NCBI RefSeq assembly: GCF_002386445.1
Contig: NZ_DGIR01000014.1
Span: 124,001 to 188,000, forward strand
DNA: 64,000 bases
Origin: Pseudomonas sp. UBA4617
GTDB taxonomy: Bacteria > Pseudomonadota > Gammaproteobacteria > Pseudomonadales > Pseudomonadaceae
Reading direction: 5' to 3'
Below are positions 25,341 to 33,634 of this stretch, piece after piece (the stretch's first letter is position 1; each line of letters opens with the position of its first letter). Below the pieces are notes generated by a model. That model was given only the letters and a program-made list of their open reading frames with translations. It was not told the origin of the DNA and searched no databases. Both the position numbers and the translations under genes were made by a program.

Positions 25341-26795
25341 TCAGTCCATGCCTCGCGGTAGGTACAAGGTCACCCGCAACCCGCCCTCGCGAAGGTTGAG
25401 CAGACTTACCTCCCCACCATGGCTATGGGCAATGTTGCGTGCGATTCCCAATCCCAGCCCATAGCCCTGTTGCTGCCCCGCCAGGCGAAAGTGCGGCTCG
25501 AACACCTGCTCCAGCTGCTGCTCGGGCACCCCCGGGCCCTGGTCGTCTACCTGCAGCACGAAGCCCTCGGCGCTGTCGATGATGCGTAACCGAGCCCGCT
25601 CGCCGTACTTGATGGCATTGTCGATCAGGTTGCCGATGCAACGTCGCAGCGCCAGCGGCTTGCCCGGGTACGGCGCCAGCGCCCGACCTTCGAGGTTGAT
25701 GCGGCCATCGCCCAGGTAAGGCTCGGCAAGGATCTCCAGTACCTGGTTGAGATCGACCGGCTCGATGTTTTCGTGGATGTCGGTGTCCTTCACGCACTGC
25801 AAGGCACCTTTTACCAGCAACTCAAGTTCATCCAGGTCCTGGCTGAACTTGGCCTGCAGACGTTCGTCCTCCAGTAGCTCGACGCGCAGGCGCAGGCGGG
25901 TGATCGGCGTGCGCAGGTCATGGGAAATGGCGCTGAACAGCTGGCTACGCTCGGTCAGGTAGCGGCTGATACGTTCGCGCATGCTGTTGAACGCCCGCCC
26001 CACTTCCACCACCTCACTACCCCCGCCTTCAGCCACCGGCGCCACATCGGCCCCCAGCGACATCTCTCGCGCGGCGCGTGCCAGGCGCTTGAGCGGCCAG
26101 CTCTGCCAGTGCACCAGCAGGCCGATGAACAACAGCAGCAAGACGGTGGTCAGCACGATGAAGCCGATCTGCTGGCGCGGCAGGCGTTCGGCTTCCAGGC
26201 TGGTATAGGGTTCGGGCAGCAGCGAGGCAATGTACAGCCACTCGCCCTCGCCCAGGCGGATCTGGGTCACCAGCACCGGCGGGTTGAGCGGTTCCAGGGT
26301 CAACGAGTAGTGCGCCCATGAGCGTGGCAGCTCGTCGAGCTTGAGGCCGCTATTGAAGATGCGCAGGTCGTCGGGGCCGACGAATGCCACGGAAATTTCC
26401 ATCTGCGAACCCAGGCGCTCATGCAGCACCTGCTGGAACACGTCGATCACCGCCTGCTTGCGCGGGGTGACGGGCAGCACCGGCATGTCCAACGGCTTGG
26501 CGTTGAGCGACACGAAGAAGCGCGTGCCGCCCATGCTGCGCAGCTGGTCGAGCACCATGGGCCGGTAGCCCACCGGCAACGAGCGAAAGTAGCTGACGCT
26601 GGCGCTCATCGAGTGGGCCAGGCTGCTGGCGCTGGCGCGCAGGCCTTGCAGTTGGCTGGCGCGCAACTGGGCGACCCAGATGATGCTGGACAGGCCCTGG
26701 GCCAGCAGCACCACCAGCAAGGTCAGCAGCAGCATGCGCCCCAGCAGGGAGCGCGGGAGCAGCCGCCAGCGCCGCTCAGGAGCCACTGCAGACAT
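25341..26795 (-). CDS. gtrS: Sensor histidine kinase of the glucose-responsive two-component system
   Basis: 484 residues from the ATG at 26795 (MSAVAPERRW). A membrane segment at about 17-37, a periplasmic sensor region of about 130 residues and a second membrane segment near 170-190 precede a HAMP linker. The H-box is FSAISHDLRTPITRLRLRVE, the N-box NLIDNAIKYGE, and the G-boxes DQGPGVPE and GLGLGIA. In Pseudomonas the GtrS kinase responds to 2-ketogluconate or KDPG-related metabolites and acts on GltR. The start overlaps the response-regulator gene by 20 bases. Confidence 0.9.
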   Translation of the reverse strand: MSAVAPERRWRLLPRSLLGRMLLLTLLVVLLAQGLSSIIWVAQLRASQLQGLRASASSLAHSMSASVSYFRSLPVGYRPMVLDQLRSMGGTRFFVSLNAKPLDMPVLPVTPRKQAVIDVFQQVLHERLGSQMEISVAFVGPDDLRIFNSGLKLDELPRSWAHYSLTLEPLNPPVLVTQIRLGEGEWLYIASLLPEPYTSLEAERLPRQQIGFIVLTTVLLLLFIGLLVHWQSWPLKRLARAAREMSLGADVAPVAEGGGSEVVEVGRAFNSMRERISRYLTERSQLFSAISHDLRTPITRLRLRVELLEDERLQAKFSQDLDELELLVKGALQCVKDTDIHENIEPVDLNQVLEILAEPYLGDGRINLEGRALAPYPGKPLALRRCIGNLIDNAIKYGERARLRIIDSAEGFVLQVDDQGPGVPEQQLEQVFEPHFRLAGQQQGYGLGLGIARNIAHSHGGEVSLLNLREGGLRVTLYLPRGMD

Positions 26796-27501
26796 GGGCA
26801 GCCAGCAGGTAGCCACTGCCGCGCACGGTGCGGATCAGCCGGGGGGGTTTGTCGGTATCGCGCAGGCGCTGGCGCAGGCGACTCACTGCCATGTCGACGA
26901 TACGGTCCAGCGGCATCGGTTCGCGGCCGCGGGTGGCGTTGCCGATGGTGTCGCGGTCAAGGATCTGCTGGGGATGGTCGAGGAACAGCTTGAGCAGGGC
27001 GAAATCAGCACCGGAGAGCATCACCTCCTCGCCATCGCGATGGAACAGGCGGTGGCTGACCGTGTCCAGGCGCCAGTCGTCGAAAGCCAGCACCGCACCG
27101 CCCGGCGCCGCCTGGCCGAATTCGGCCCGGCGCAGCAGGGCCTTGATCCGCGCCTGCAGTTCGCGCGGGCTGAACGGTTTGCCCAGGTAGTCGTCGGCGC
27201 CCAGTTCCAGGCCAATGACCCGGTCGGCTTCGTCCGAGCTGGCAGTGAGCATGATGATCGGTACCCGTGCCTGGCGCGGGTGCTGGCGTACCCAGCGGCA
27301 CAGGCTGAAGCCGTCTTCGTCGGGCAACATGACGTCGAGGATGACCAGATCAAAGGGGGTGGTCTCCAGGGCGCGGCGAAAGCCCCTGCCGTCGGCTTCG
27401 GCATGTACCTGGAAGCCGGAGCGGCTCAGGTAGGTCTGCAGCAGTTCGCGGATTTCCTGGTCGTCGTCGACCATCAGGATCGATTTACCGGCAGTGCTCA
27501 A
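26776..27501 (-). CDS. gltR: OmpR-family response regulator (GltR type)
   Basis: 241 residues. The receiver domain has the acidic pair VDDDQE near residues 11-14, the phospho-acceptor aspartate in LVILDVMLPDEDG near 56 and a conserved lysine in GKPFSPRE. The C-terminal winged helix ends in RTVRGSGYLLA. It is the partner of the overlapping kinase gene. In P. putida and P. aeruginosa GltR controls the glucose transport genes, which lie immediately downstream here. Confidence 0.92.
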   Translation of the reverse strand: MSTAGKSILMVDDDQEIRELLQTYLSRSGFQVHAEADGRGFRRALETTPFDLVILDVMLPDEDGFSLCRWVRQHPRQARVPIIMLTASSDEADRVIGLELGADDYLGKPFSPRELQARIKALLRRAEFGQAAPGGAVLAFDDWRLDTVSHRLFHRDGEEVMLSGADFALLKLFLDHPQQILDRDTIGNATRGREPMPLDRIVDMAVSRLRQRLRDTDKPPRLIRTVRGSGYLLAAHVCSGS

Positions 27502-27574
27502 GGTGGTCCTTCCTTTTGTCTGGTTACAGGTCTTGGTTGCCTGCTATCGGGGCTGCTGGGCGGCCTCCAGTCAC

Positions 27575-28534
27575 CTATCCATGATCCAGCGCTTGCTGCA
27601 AGGCCACTCCTGCCCCGAGCAACCCGGAAAATTCGGCCGTCACCAGCCAAACCGGCACGCCGGCGAAGTAGCCACTCATGCAGCCTTTGTCGGCAAAGCT
27701 GGTGGCGAACCCGCTACGCAGGAACAGCTCGGCAAAGCGCGGGATTACACCGCCGACAATATAAACCCCACCGCGCGCACCCAGGGTCAGCACATTGTTA
27801 CCCGCCACTCGGCCAAGGAATCGGCAGAACTGTTCGATCACCGCCAGCGCCTGCGGTTCGCCGGCCAGCGCAGCATCGGTGATCTGCGCCGGGGTCTTGT
27901 GTCGGGGTGTGTCGCCGTCCAGTGCACAGATTGCCTGGTACAGGCGCAGCAGGCCACCGCCACTGAGCACGGTTTCGGCGCTGACGTGGCCGATCTGGGC
28001 GTGGATCTGTTGGTGGATTGCTGCTTCGCGGGCATTGCCCACCGGCAGGTCGACGTGCCCGCCCTCGCCTGGCAAGGCGCACCAACGCTCACCCACTCGC
28101 AACAGGGAGCCGACACCCAAACCGGTGCCTGGGCCAATGACCAATGCCGGGCGTGAAAGGTCGGCCTGGCCTGGGCACACTTCGCGGAACTCGCCATCGC
28201 GCAGGCGGGTCATGCCCAGCGCCATGGCGGTGAAGTCGTTGATCAACAGCAACTGCTCGATCTGCAGCCGCTGGCAGAACGCCTGACGGCTCAGGCGCCA
28301 ATGGTTGTTGGTGAAGCGGAACTCGTCGCCATTGACCGGCCCGGCCACCGCCAGGCAGGCAGCAGTCACGCCGCCGCGGGCGATGCCCAGGCCTTCAAGG
28401 TAAGCCTCGATGGCCTGTTCCGGGCTGGTGTAGTCCTCGGTGGCGAAGACTTTCACGGCATGTAGCTGGTTGTCACGCCATAACGCAAAACGGGCATTGG
28501 TGCCGCCGATGTCGCCAACCAGCAGGTCCTTCAT
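27575..28534 (-). CDS. glk: Glucokinase
   Basis: 319 residues of the bacterial GlcK type. The ATP-binding signature GDIGGTNARFAL is at residues 8-19, and the glucose-binding NNHWRLSRQAF and LLINDFTAMALG follow, with GPGTGLGVG near 131 and GEGGHVDLP near 155. It phosphorylates intracellular glucose. The start overlaps the edd stop by 4 bases (ATGA), so it is translated with edd. Confidence 0.95.
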   Translation of the reverse strand: MKDLLVGDIGGTNARFALWRDNQLHAVKVFATEDYTSPEQAIEAYLEGLGIARGGVTAACLAVAGPVNGDEFRFTNNHWRLSRQAFCQRLQIEQLLLINDFTAMALGMTRLRDGEFREVCPGQADLSRPALVIGPGTGLGVGSLLRVGERWCALPGEGGHVDLPVGNAREAAIHQQIHAQIGHVSAETVLSGGGLLRLYQAICALDGDTPRHKTPAQITDAALAGEPQALAVIEQFCRFLGRVAGNNVLTLGARGGVYIVGGVIPRFAELFLRSGFATSFADKGCMSGYFAGVPVWLVTAEFSGLLGAGVALQQALDHG

Positions 28535-30357
28535 TTGAGGTTCTCCAGAGCCGAGGTGAAGGCGCTGGCGCCCTGCTCTGCCGGGCTGAACGCCATGCGC
28601 ATGAAGCCGAACAGCTCGCGTCCGCAGCCCAGGTCGTTGCCCTGGGGCGCTGGCGGCAGGTCGCGGCTGGCCAGTTCTTCGGCCGACACCAGTACCCGCA
28701 GCGTGCCTTCGACACCATCAACCCGCACCATATCACCGTCGCGCACCCGCGCCAGCGGGCCACCGTCATACGCCTCGGGACAGACATGAATGGCTGCCGG
28801 GATCTTGCCGGAGGCGCCGGACATGCGCCCGTCGGTGACCAGCGCGACCTTGTAGCCGCGATCCTGCAACACACCGAGGAACGGCGTGAGCTTGTGCAGT
28901 TCCGGCATGCCGTTGCAACGCGGGCCCTGGAAGCGCACCACGGCGACGAAATCACGCTCCAGCTCGCCGGCCTTGAAGGCATCGGCCAGCGACTGCTGGT
29001 CGTGGAACACGCGGGCCGGGGCTTCGACCACCTGGTGTTCCGGGGCGACCGCGGAAACCTTCATCACGCCTCGGCCAAGGTTGCCTTCCATCACCCGCAG
29101 GCCGCCTTCGGCCGAGAATGGTCGGGCCACCGGGCGCAGGATGCTTTCGTCCAGGCTGTGCTGCGGCCCTTCGCGCCACACCAGCTTGCCGTCGTCGAGG
29201 AACGGCTCCTGGGTGTAGCGACGCAGGCCATGGCCGGCCACGGTGTTGACGTCCTCGTGCAGCAGCCCGGCATCGAGCAGCTCGCGAATCAGGAAAGCCA
29301 TGCCACCAGCGGCCTGGAAGTGGTTGATGTCGGCCTTGCCGTTGGGGTAGACATGGGACAGGGTCGGCACCACTTCGGAAAGGTCGGCCATGTCCTGCCA
29401 GGTCAGCTGGATCCCCGCCGCCTGGGCAATCGCCGGAATATGCAGGGTATGGTTGGTCGAGCCGCCGGTGGCGTGCAGGGCAACGATGGAGTTGACCAGC
29501 GCCTTCTCATCGACGATTTCCCCCAACGGCATGAAGTTGCCGCTGGCCTTGGTCATGCGCGTGACCTGCTGCGCGGCCTCGGCAGTGAGCGCGTCGCGCA
29601 GCGGTGTGTACGGGTTGACGAAGGAGGCGCCCGGCAGGTGCAGGCCCATCACCTCCATCACCAGCTGGTTGGTGTTGGCCGTGCCGTAGAAGGTACAGGT
29701 GCCCGGGCTGTGGTAGGACTTCATTTCCGATTCCAGCAGTTCCTCGCGGCTGGCCTTGCCCTCGGCGTAGCGTTGGCGCACGTCGGCCTTCTGCTTGTTG
29801 GAAATACCGGAAACCATCGGCCCACCGGGGACAAAGATGGTCGGCAGGTGGCCAAAGCGCAGTGCGCCCATCATCAGCCCGGGGACGATCTTGTCGCAGA
29901 TGCCGAGCATCAGCGCGGCGTCGAACATGTTGTGCGACAAGGCCACGGCGGTGGACATGGCGATCACTTCACGGCTGGCAATCGCCAACTCCATGCCCGG
30001 CTCGCCCTGGGTCACGCCGTCGCACATCGCCGGTACGCCACCGGCGAACTGGCCGACCGAACCGACCTCGCGCAGGGCCTGCTTGATCTGCTCGGGGAAG
30101 TGCAGGTACGGCTGGTGCGCCGAGAGCATGTCGTTGTAGGCCGAGACGATGGCCACGTTGGCCGCATTCATCAGGCGCAGGGTCTGCTTGTCCTCGCTGC
30201 CGCAACCGGCCACGCCGTGGGCGAAGTTGGCGCATTGCAGGCTGGCACGCATGGGGCCTTCACTGGCCGCGCCGCGAATCAGCTGCAGGTAGCGTTCGCG
30301 GGTGGCACGGCTGCGCTCGACCAGCCGCTGGGTGACCTCAAGGATGCGCGGATGCAT
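28531..30357 (-). CDS. edd: Phosphogluconate dehydratase
   Basis: 608 residues. It dehydrates 6-phosphogluconate to KDPG, the first dedicated Entner-Doudoroff step. The IlvD/Edd signatures are intact, including CDKIVPGLMMGALRFGHLP near 155, CTFYGTANTNQ near 220 and VTDGRMSGASGKIP near 505. The cluster cysteines of the [4Fe-4S] centre are in place. It is the first gene of edd-glk and divergent from gap, with one HexR site facing each gene. Confidence 0.96.
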   Translation of the reverse strand: MHPRILEVTQRLVERSRATRERYLQLIRGAASEGPMRASLQCANFAHGVAGCGSEDKQTLRLMNAANVAIVSAYNDMLSAHQPYLHFPEQIKQALREVGSVGQFAGGVPAMCDGVTQGEPGMELAIASREVIAMSTAVALSHNMFDAALMLGICDKIVPGLMMGALRFGHLPTIFVPGGPMVSGISNKQKADVRQRYAEGKASREELLESEMKSYHSPGTCTFYGTANTNQLVMEVMGLHLPGASFVNPYTPLRDALTAEAAQQVTRMTKASGNFMPLGEIVDEKALVNSIVALHATGGSTNHTLHIPAIAQAAGIQLTWQDMADLSEVVPTLSHVYPNGKADINHFQAAGGMAFLIRELLDAGLLHEDVNTVAGHGLRRYTQEPFLDDGKLVWREGPQHSLDESILRPVARPFSAEGGLRVMEGNLGRGVMKVSAVAPEHQVVEAPARVFHDQQSLADAFKAGELERDFVAVVRFQGPRCNGMPELHKLTPFLGVLQDRGYKVALVTDGRMSGASGKIPAAIHVCPEAYDGGPLARVRDGDMVRVDGVEGTLRVLVSAEELASRDLPPAPQGNDLGCGRELFGFMRMAFSPAEQGASAFTSALENLK

Positions 30358-30479
30358 GTACTGGACTCCAGGCTAATTGTAAGGGCGGTTTACCAGGCAT
30401 TTTCCCTCCAAACGATTGCGGCCTAGGCTCAGGTAGAGGAGCCCGCTGCATCGGCGGAGGCATGTTGCCCAACCACTCG

Positions 30480-30495
30480 TTGTATGTTTAAACAA
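30480..30495. promoter_or_regulatory. HexR operator, edd side
   Basis: TTGT-ATGTTTAA-ACAA is an exact match to the TTGT-N8-ACAA sequence established for HexR in P. putida. It lies 123 bases upstream of the edd ATG in the edd/gap intergenic region. Confidence 0.85.
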
Positions 30496-30542
30496 AATAC
30501 TGCCATTAAAAAGGCTTGTTTTCTATCCGCCAGTGAATAATC

Positions 30543-30557
30543 TTGTAATTCCAACAA
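30543..30557. promoter_or_regulatory. HexR operator, gap side
   Basis: TTGT-AATTCCA-ACAA exactly matches TTGT-N7-ACAA. It lies 65 bases upstream of the gap ATG and 63 bases from the edd-side site, so one repressor can control both divergent genes. Confidence 0.85.
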
Positions 30558-30621
30558 CAAAACCGTTTCAGTGAAGCTCCTTTGTGCCACAGGTTTCACT
30601 CGGACTGCCAGAGGTACTGCC

Positions 30622-31623
30622 ATGACTCTACGCATCGCCATCAATGGATTCGGCCGCATCGGGCGCAACGTCCTGCGCGCACTGTATACCCAAGGCTACC
30701 GCCAGGACCTGCAGGTCGTCGCCATCAATGACCTGGGTGACAGCGCCATGAACGCCCATCTGCTCAAGTACGACAGCGTGCACGGCATCTTCGACGCCAG
30801 CGTCGAGGCCGACCATGAAAGCCTGACGGTCAATGGCGACCGCATCGCCGTCAGCGCCATCCGCAACCCGGCCGAACTGCCCTGGAAGGCCGAGGCGATC
30901 GACGTGGTGTTCGAATGCACCGGGCTGTTCACCGAGCGCGCCAAGGCTGCAGCACACCTGGCTGCGGGGGCAGGCAAGGTGATCGTCTCGGCACCCGCCA
31001 AGGGCGCCGATGCCACGGTGGTATATGGCGTCAACCATGACGTGCTGCGGGCCTCGCACCAGGTCATTTCCAACGCCTCGTGTACCACCAACTGCCTGGC
31101 GCCGATCGCCCAGGTGCTGCACCGCGAGTTCGGCATCGAGCAAGGCCTGATGACCACCATCCATGCCTATACCAACGATCAGGTGCTGACCGACGTGTAC
31201 CATGGCGACCCGTATCGCGCACGCTCGGCGACCCAATCGATGATTCCCAGCAAGACCGGCGCCGCCGAGGCGGTGGGCCTGGTGCTGCCGGAACTGGCCG
31301 GCAAACTGACCGGCATGGCGGTGCGCGTGCCGGTGATCAACGTGTCGCTGGTGGACCTCACCGTCAACCTCAGGCGCGAGGCTACGGCCGAGCAGGTCAA
31401 CCAGCTGTTCCTCGAAGCCAGCAAGCATTCGCGAGTACTGGGCTACAACGCCTTGCCGCTGGTTTCCTGCGATTTCAACCACAACCCGCTGTCGTCGATC
31501 TTCGATGCCAACCATACCCGGGCCAACGGGCGCATGCTCAAGGTGCTGGCCTGGTATGACAACGAATGGGGCTTCTCCAACCGTATGCTGGATAACTGCC
31601 TGGCGCTGTGCCACGCCGGCTGA
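30622..31623 (+). CDS. gap: Glyceraldehyde-3-phosphate dehydrogenase, type I
   Basis: 333 residues from the ATG at 30622 (MTLRIAINGFGRIGRNVLRA). The catalytic motif NASCTTNCLAPI is near residue 152, the NAD-binding N-terminus is intact, and the C-terminal YDNEWGFSNRMLDN signature is present. It oxidises the triose phosphate made by Eda. Control by HexR is indicated by the operator 65 bases upstream. The upstream in-frame start at 30571 has no supporting signal. Confidence 0.96.
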   Translation: MTLRIAINGFGRIGRNVLRALYTQGYRQDLQVVAINDLGDSAMNAHLLKYDSVHGIFDASVEADHESLTVNGDRIAVSAIRNPAELPWKAEAIDVVFECTGLFTERAKAAAHLAAGAGKVIVSAPAKGADATVVYGVNHDVLRASHQVISNASCTTNCLAPIAQVLHREFGIEQGLMTTIHAYTNDQVLTDVYHGDPYRARSATQSMIPSKTGAAEAVGLVLPELAGKLTGMAVRVPVINVSLVDLTVNLRREATAEQVNQLFLEASKHSRVLGYNALPLVSCDFNHNPLSSIFDANHTRANGRMLKVLAWYDNEWGFSNRMLDNCLALCHAG

Positions 31624-31635
31624 GCCCCAGCTCGC

Positions 31636-31735
31636 GCCATGTAGGCGCGGCCTTGCGTCGCGATGGATCACGCCCCGGCACAGATTGCCGCGAGCGCCTT
31701 GCCCCCATCGCGAGGCCAGGCCGCGCCTGGACCGG
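31636..31735. repeat. Inverted-repeat REP/BIME-like element after gap
   Basis: GTAGGCGCGGCCTTGCGTCG (31642-31661) and its near-complement CATCGCGAGGCCAGGCCGCG (31708-31727) flank about 45 bases. The arm sequence belongs to the same family as the element in the gts operon (GTAGGAGTGGCCTTGTGTCG). It probably ends or stabilises the gap transcript. Confidence 0.75.
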
Positions 31736-31803
31736 GTCGGGCAAGGCGTGGTATTCACAATCTTTACCTTTTCCCGACACTTTCAAGCTTGACCTTCGAC
31801 ACG

Positions 31804-31824
31804 GATGATAAGCATTATCATTAG
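31804..31824. promoter_or_regulatory. Fur box upstream of the heme-uptake sigma factor
   Basis: The core TGATAAGCATTATCA is a near-perfect 7-1-7 Fur site, flanked by GA and TTAG. It lies 24 bases upstream of the GTG start of the sigma factor gene and predicts repression in iron-replete cells. Confidence 0.9.
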
Positions 31825-31847
31825 CCTTTTGTCGGCCAGGTCCCCTC

Positions 31848-32360
31848 GTGAGTCAGTCCCGGTTCAATTCCGTCTTCCTCGTCCAGCGCCTGAGCCTGCT
31901 GCGCACCCTGCAGCGTATGGTCGGCAACCCGAACACGGCCGAGGACCTGCTGCAGGAGACCTACCTGCGGGTGTCCCGCGCCCTCGCTGAGCGGCCGGTC
32001 GAACACATCGAACCGTTCGTCTTCCAGACCGCGCGCAACCTGGCCCTCGACCACCTGCGTGCACGCCGGGTGCAGTCGCGCATGCTGGTTGACGATGTGC
32101 CCGACGAGGTCTTGCACAGCGTTGCTGCGCCAGCCAGCAGCAACGAAGACGCCGCCCATGCCGAACAATTGCTCAGGCAACTGAGCGTCAGCCTTGGCCA
32201 ACTGAGCCAACGCCAGCAGCGTATCTTCATCCTCAGCCGCCTGCATGGCGCCACCTATCTGGAAATTGCCGAACAGCTGAAGGTTTCCCCCAGCACGGTG
32301 CAGAAGGAACTGAAACTGATCATGGCGATCTGCATGGGTGTTGCCGACCGACTCAGGTAA
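31848..32360 (+). CDS. FecI-type ECF sigma factor for heme uptake
   Basis: 170 residues with a GTG start, which places translation just after the Fur box. Sigma region 2 (LLRTLQRMVGNPNTAEDLLQETYLRV, about 17-45) and region 4 (LSQRQQRIFILSRLHGATYLEIAEQL, about 120-150, then SPSTVQKEL) are clear. It directs RNA polymerase to the TonB receptor gene when the surface signal arrives. The order sigma, FecR, receptor with signalling domain, heme oxygenase resembles Hxu/Has-type heme signalling. Confidence 0.9.
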   Translation: MSQSRFNSVFLVQRLSLLRTLQRMVGNPNTAEDLLQETYLRVSRALAERPVEHIEPFVFQTARNLALDHLRARRVQSRMLVDDVPDEVLHSVAAPASSNEDAAHAEQLLRQLSVSLGQLSQRQQRIFILSRLHGATYLEIAEQLKVSPSTVQKELKLIMAICMGVADRLR

Positions 32361-32431
32361 CGCAAGCCAAGCCCTTGCCACTGCCCGTCCCAGCCTTGAT
32401 CATCTGCAAAAAGTCCATTCAGGGATTCACC

Positions 32432-33394
32432 GTGACCGATAGCCCTGCCCCCCGCCCGTCATCCGCTGGGCCCAACGCCCGTGCTCGTGCCATGGACGAG
32501 GCGCTGGACTGGCTGGTGCGCCTGCAATGCGCGGATGCCGAGGATACCCTGGCCTTTGAAGCCTGGCTCAGCGCGGCGCCGGAAAACGCCGAAGCCTATG
32601 TGGCCGCGGAAGCCCTGTGGAATGGCGCACCGCTGCATCAGCTGGCCACGCAGATGCATCAGCAACAGCGCCGCTCATGGCGCGGACGCCTACGCAGTCA
32701 CTGGAAGCCACTGGCTACGGCGGCGCTGTTGCTGGTAGGGCTGTGCACGCTCGGCAACCTGCCCATGCGCCTGCAGGCGGACCACCTGACGGTGGTCGGC
32801 GAACGCCAGCGCCTGCAACTGGGCGACGGGGCGAACGTGCTGCTCAATACTGATACGGCATTGGCCAGCGAGTACCACGACGGCCGCCAGGTCGCCCGTC
32901 TGCTGCAAGGCGAGGCCTATTTCCAGGTTGCCGAGGGTGCACGACTTCCGCTGGAAGTGCAGGCCGGGCCGTTGCGCGCGCAGGTGCGCGACACCGACTT
33001 TGCCGTGCGTTATCTCGACGGTGAGGCACAAGTGCGAGTGCAGCGCGGCGATATCGACCTGCAGGGCGAGCGCGACCAACGCATCAGCCTGGGTGCCGGC
33101 GAGAGTATCAGTGTCGGCCCCCATGGCTTCGGCCAGCGCCAGCGCCCCGACATGCACAGGGATCTGGCCTGGGTCGATGGCCGCCTTGTATTTGAAAATT
33201 GCCCGCTCAGCCAGGTGCTGGCCGAACTGCGGCGCTATTACCCAGGCTGGATCATCAACCGCAACAGGCAGCTGGAAAACGTGACGGTGACCGGCAACTA
33301 CCGCCTCGATCAGCCCCTGGAAACCCTGCGTGCGCTGGCCCACATCACCTCGGCCCGGCTGCACGAGTACCCGGCGCTGGTCATCCTGAACTGA
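32432..33394 (+). CDS. FecR-family anti-sigma factor
   Basis: 320 residues from a GTG at 32432 preceded by AGGGA; an upstream in-frame start at 32375 lacks a ribosome site. The cytoplasmic N-terminal domain (DEALDWLVRLQCADAEDTLAFEAW) binds the sigma factor, and a single membrane segment (TAALLLVGLCTLG, about 90-105) follows. The periplasmic FecR domain (QLGDGANVLLNTDTALA, VARLLQGEAYFQVAE) lies behind it. A C-terminal STN-like segment ends LHEYPALVIL. It passes the receptor signal to the sigma factor. Confidence 0.9.
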   Translation: MTDSPAPRPSSAGPNARARAMDEALDWLVRLQCADAEDTLAFEAWLSAAPENAEAYVAAEALWNGAPLHQLATQMHQQQRRSWRGRLRSHWKPLATAALLLVGLCTLGNLPMRLQADHLTVVGERQRLQLGDGANVLLNTDTALASEYHDGRQVARLLQGEAYFQVAEGARLPLEVQAGPLRAQVRDTDFAVRYLDGEAQVRVQRGDIDLQGERDQRISLGAGESISVGPHGFGQRQRPDMHRDLAWVDGRLVFENCPLSQVLAELRRYYPGWIINRNRQLENVTVTGNYRLDQPLETLRALAHITSARLHEYPALVILN

Positions 33395-33634
33395 TCCTTT
33401 GCCTGTGCCGGCCCGATCGCCAGATAACGCGCTGGCTTCGCATAATGCCTTACCTGGAGAGAGCTGGCTCGCCGGTGACAGGCCCCTGACACGCCTCAGG
33501 GATCACAGTCTCGTATTTATTTTTACGCGCTCGCGCCGCCTCGCCCGTCTCGTTATAGCCAATGCGACTGATTCTTGTTTGATGACAGGAACAGCCAACA
33601 CCTATAACAGTCCGCGCGTCAGGGAGCGCTTTCG

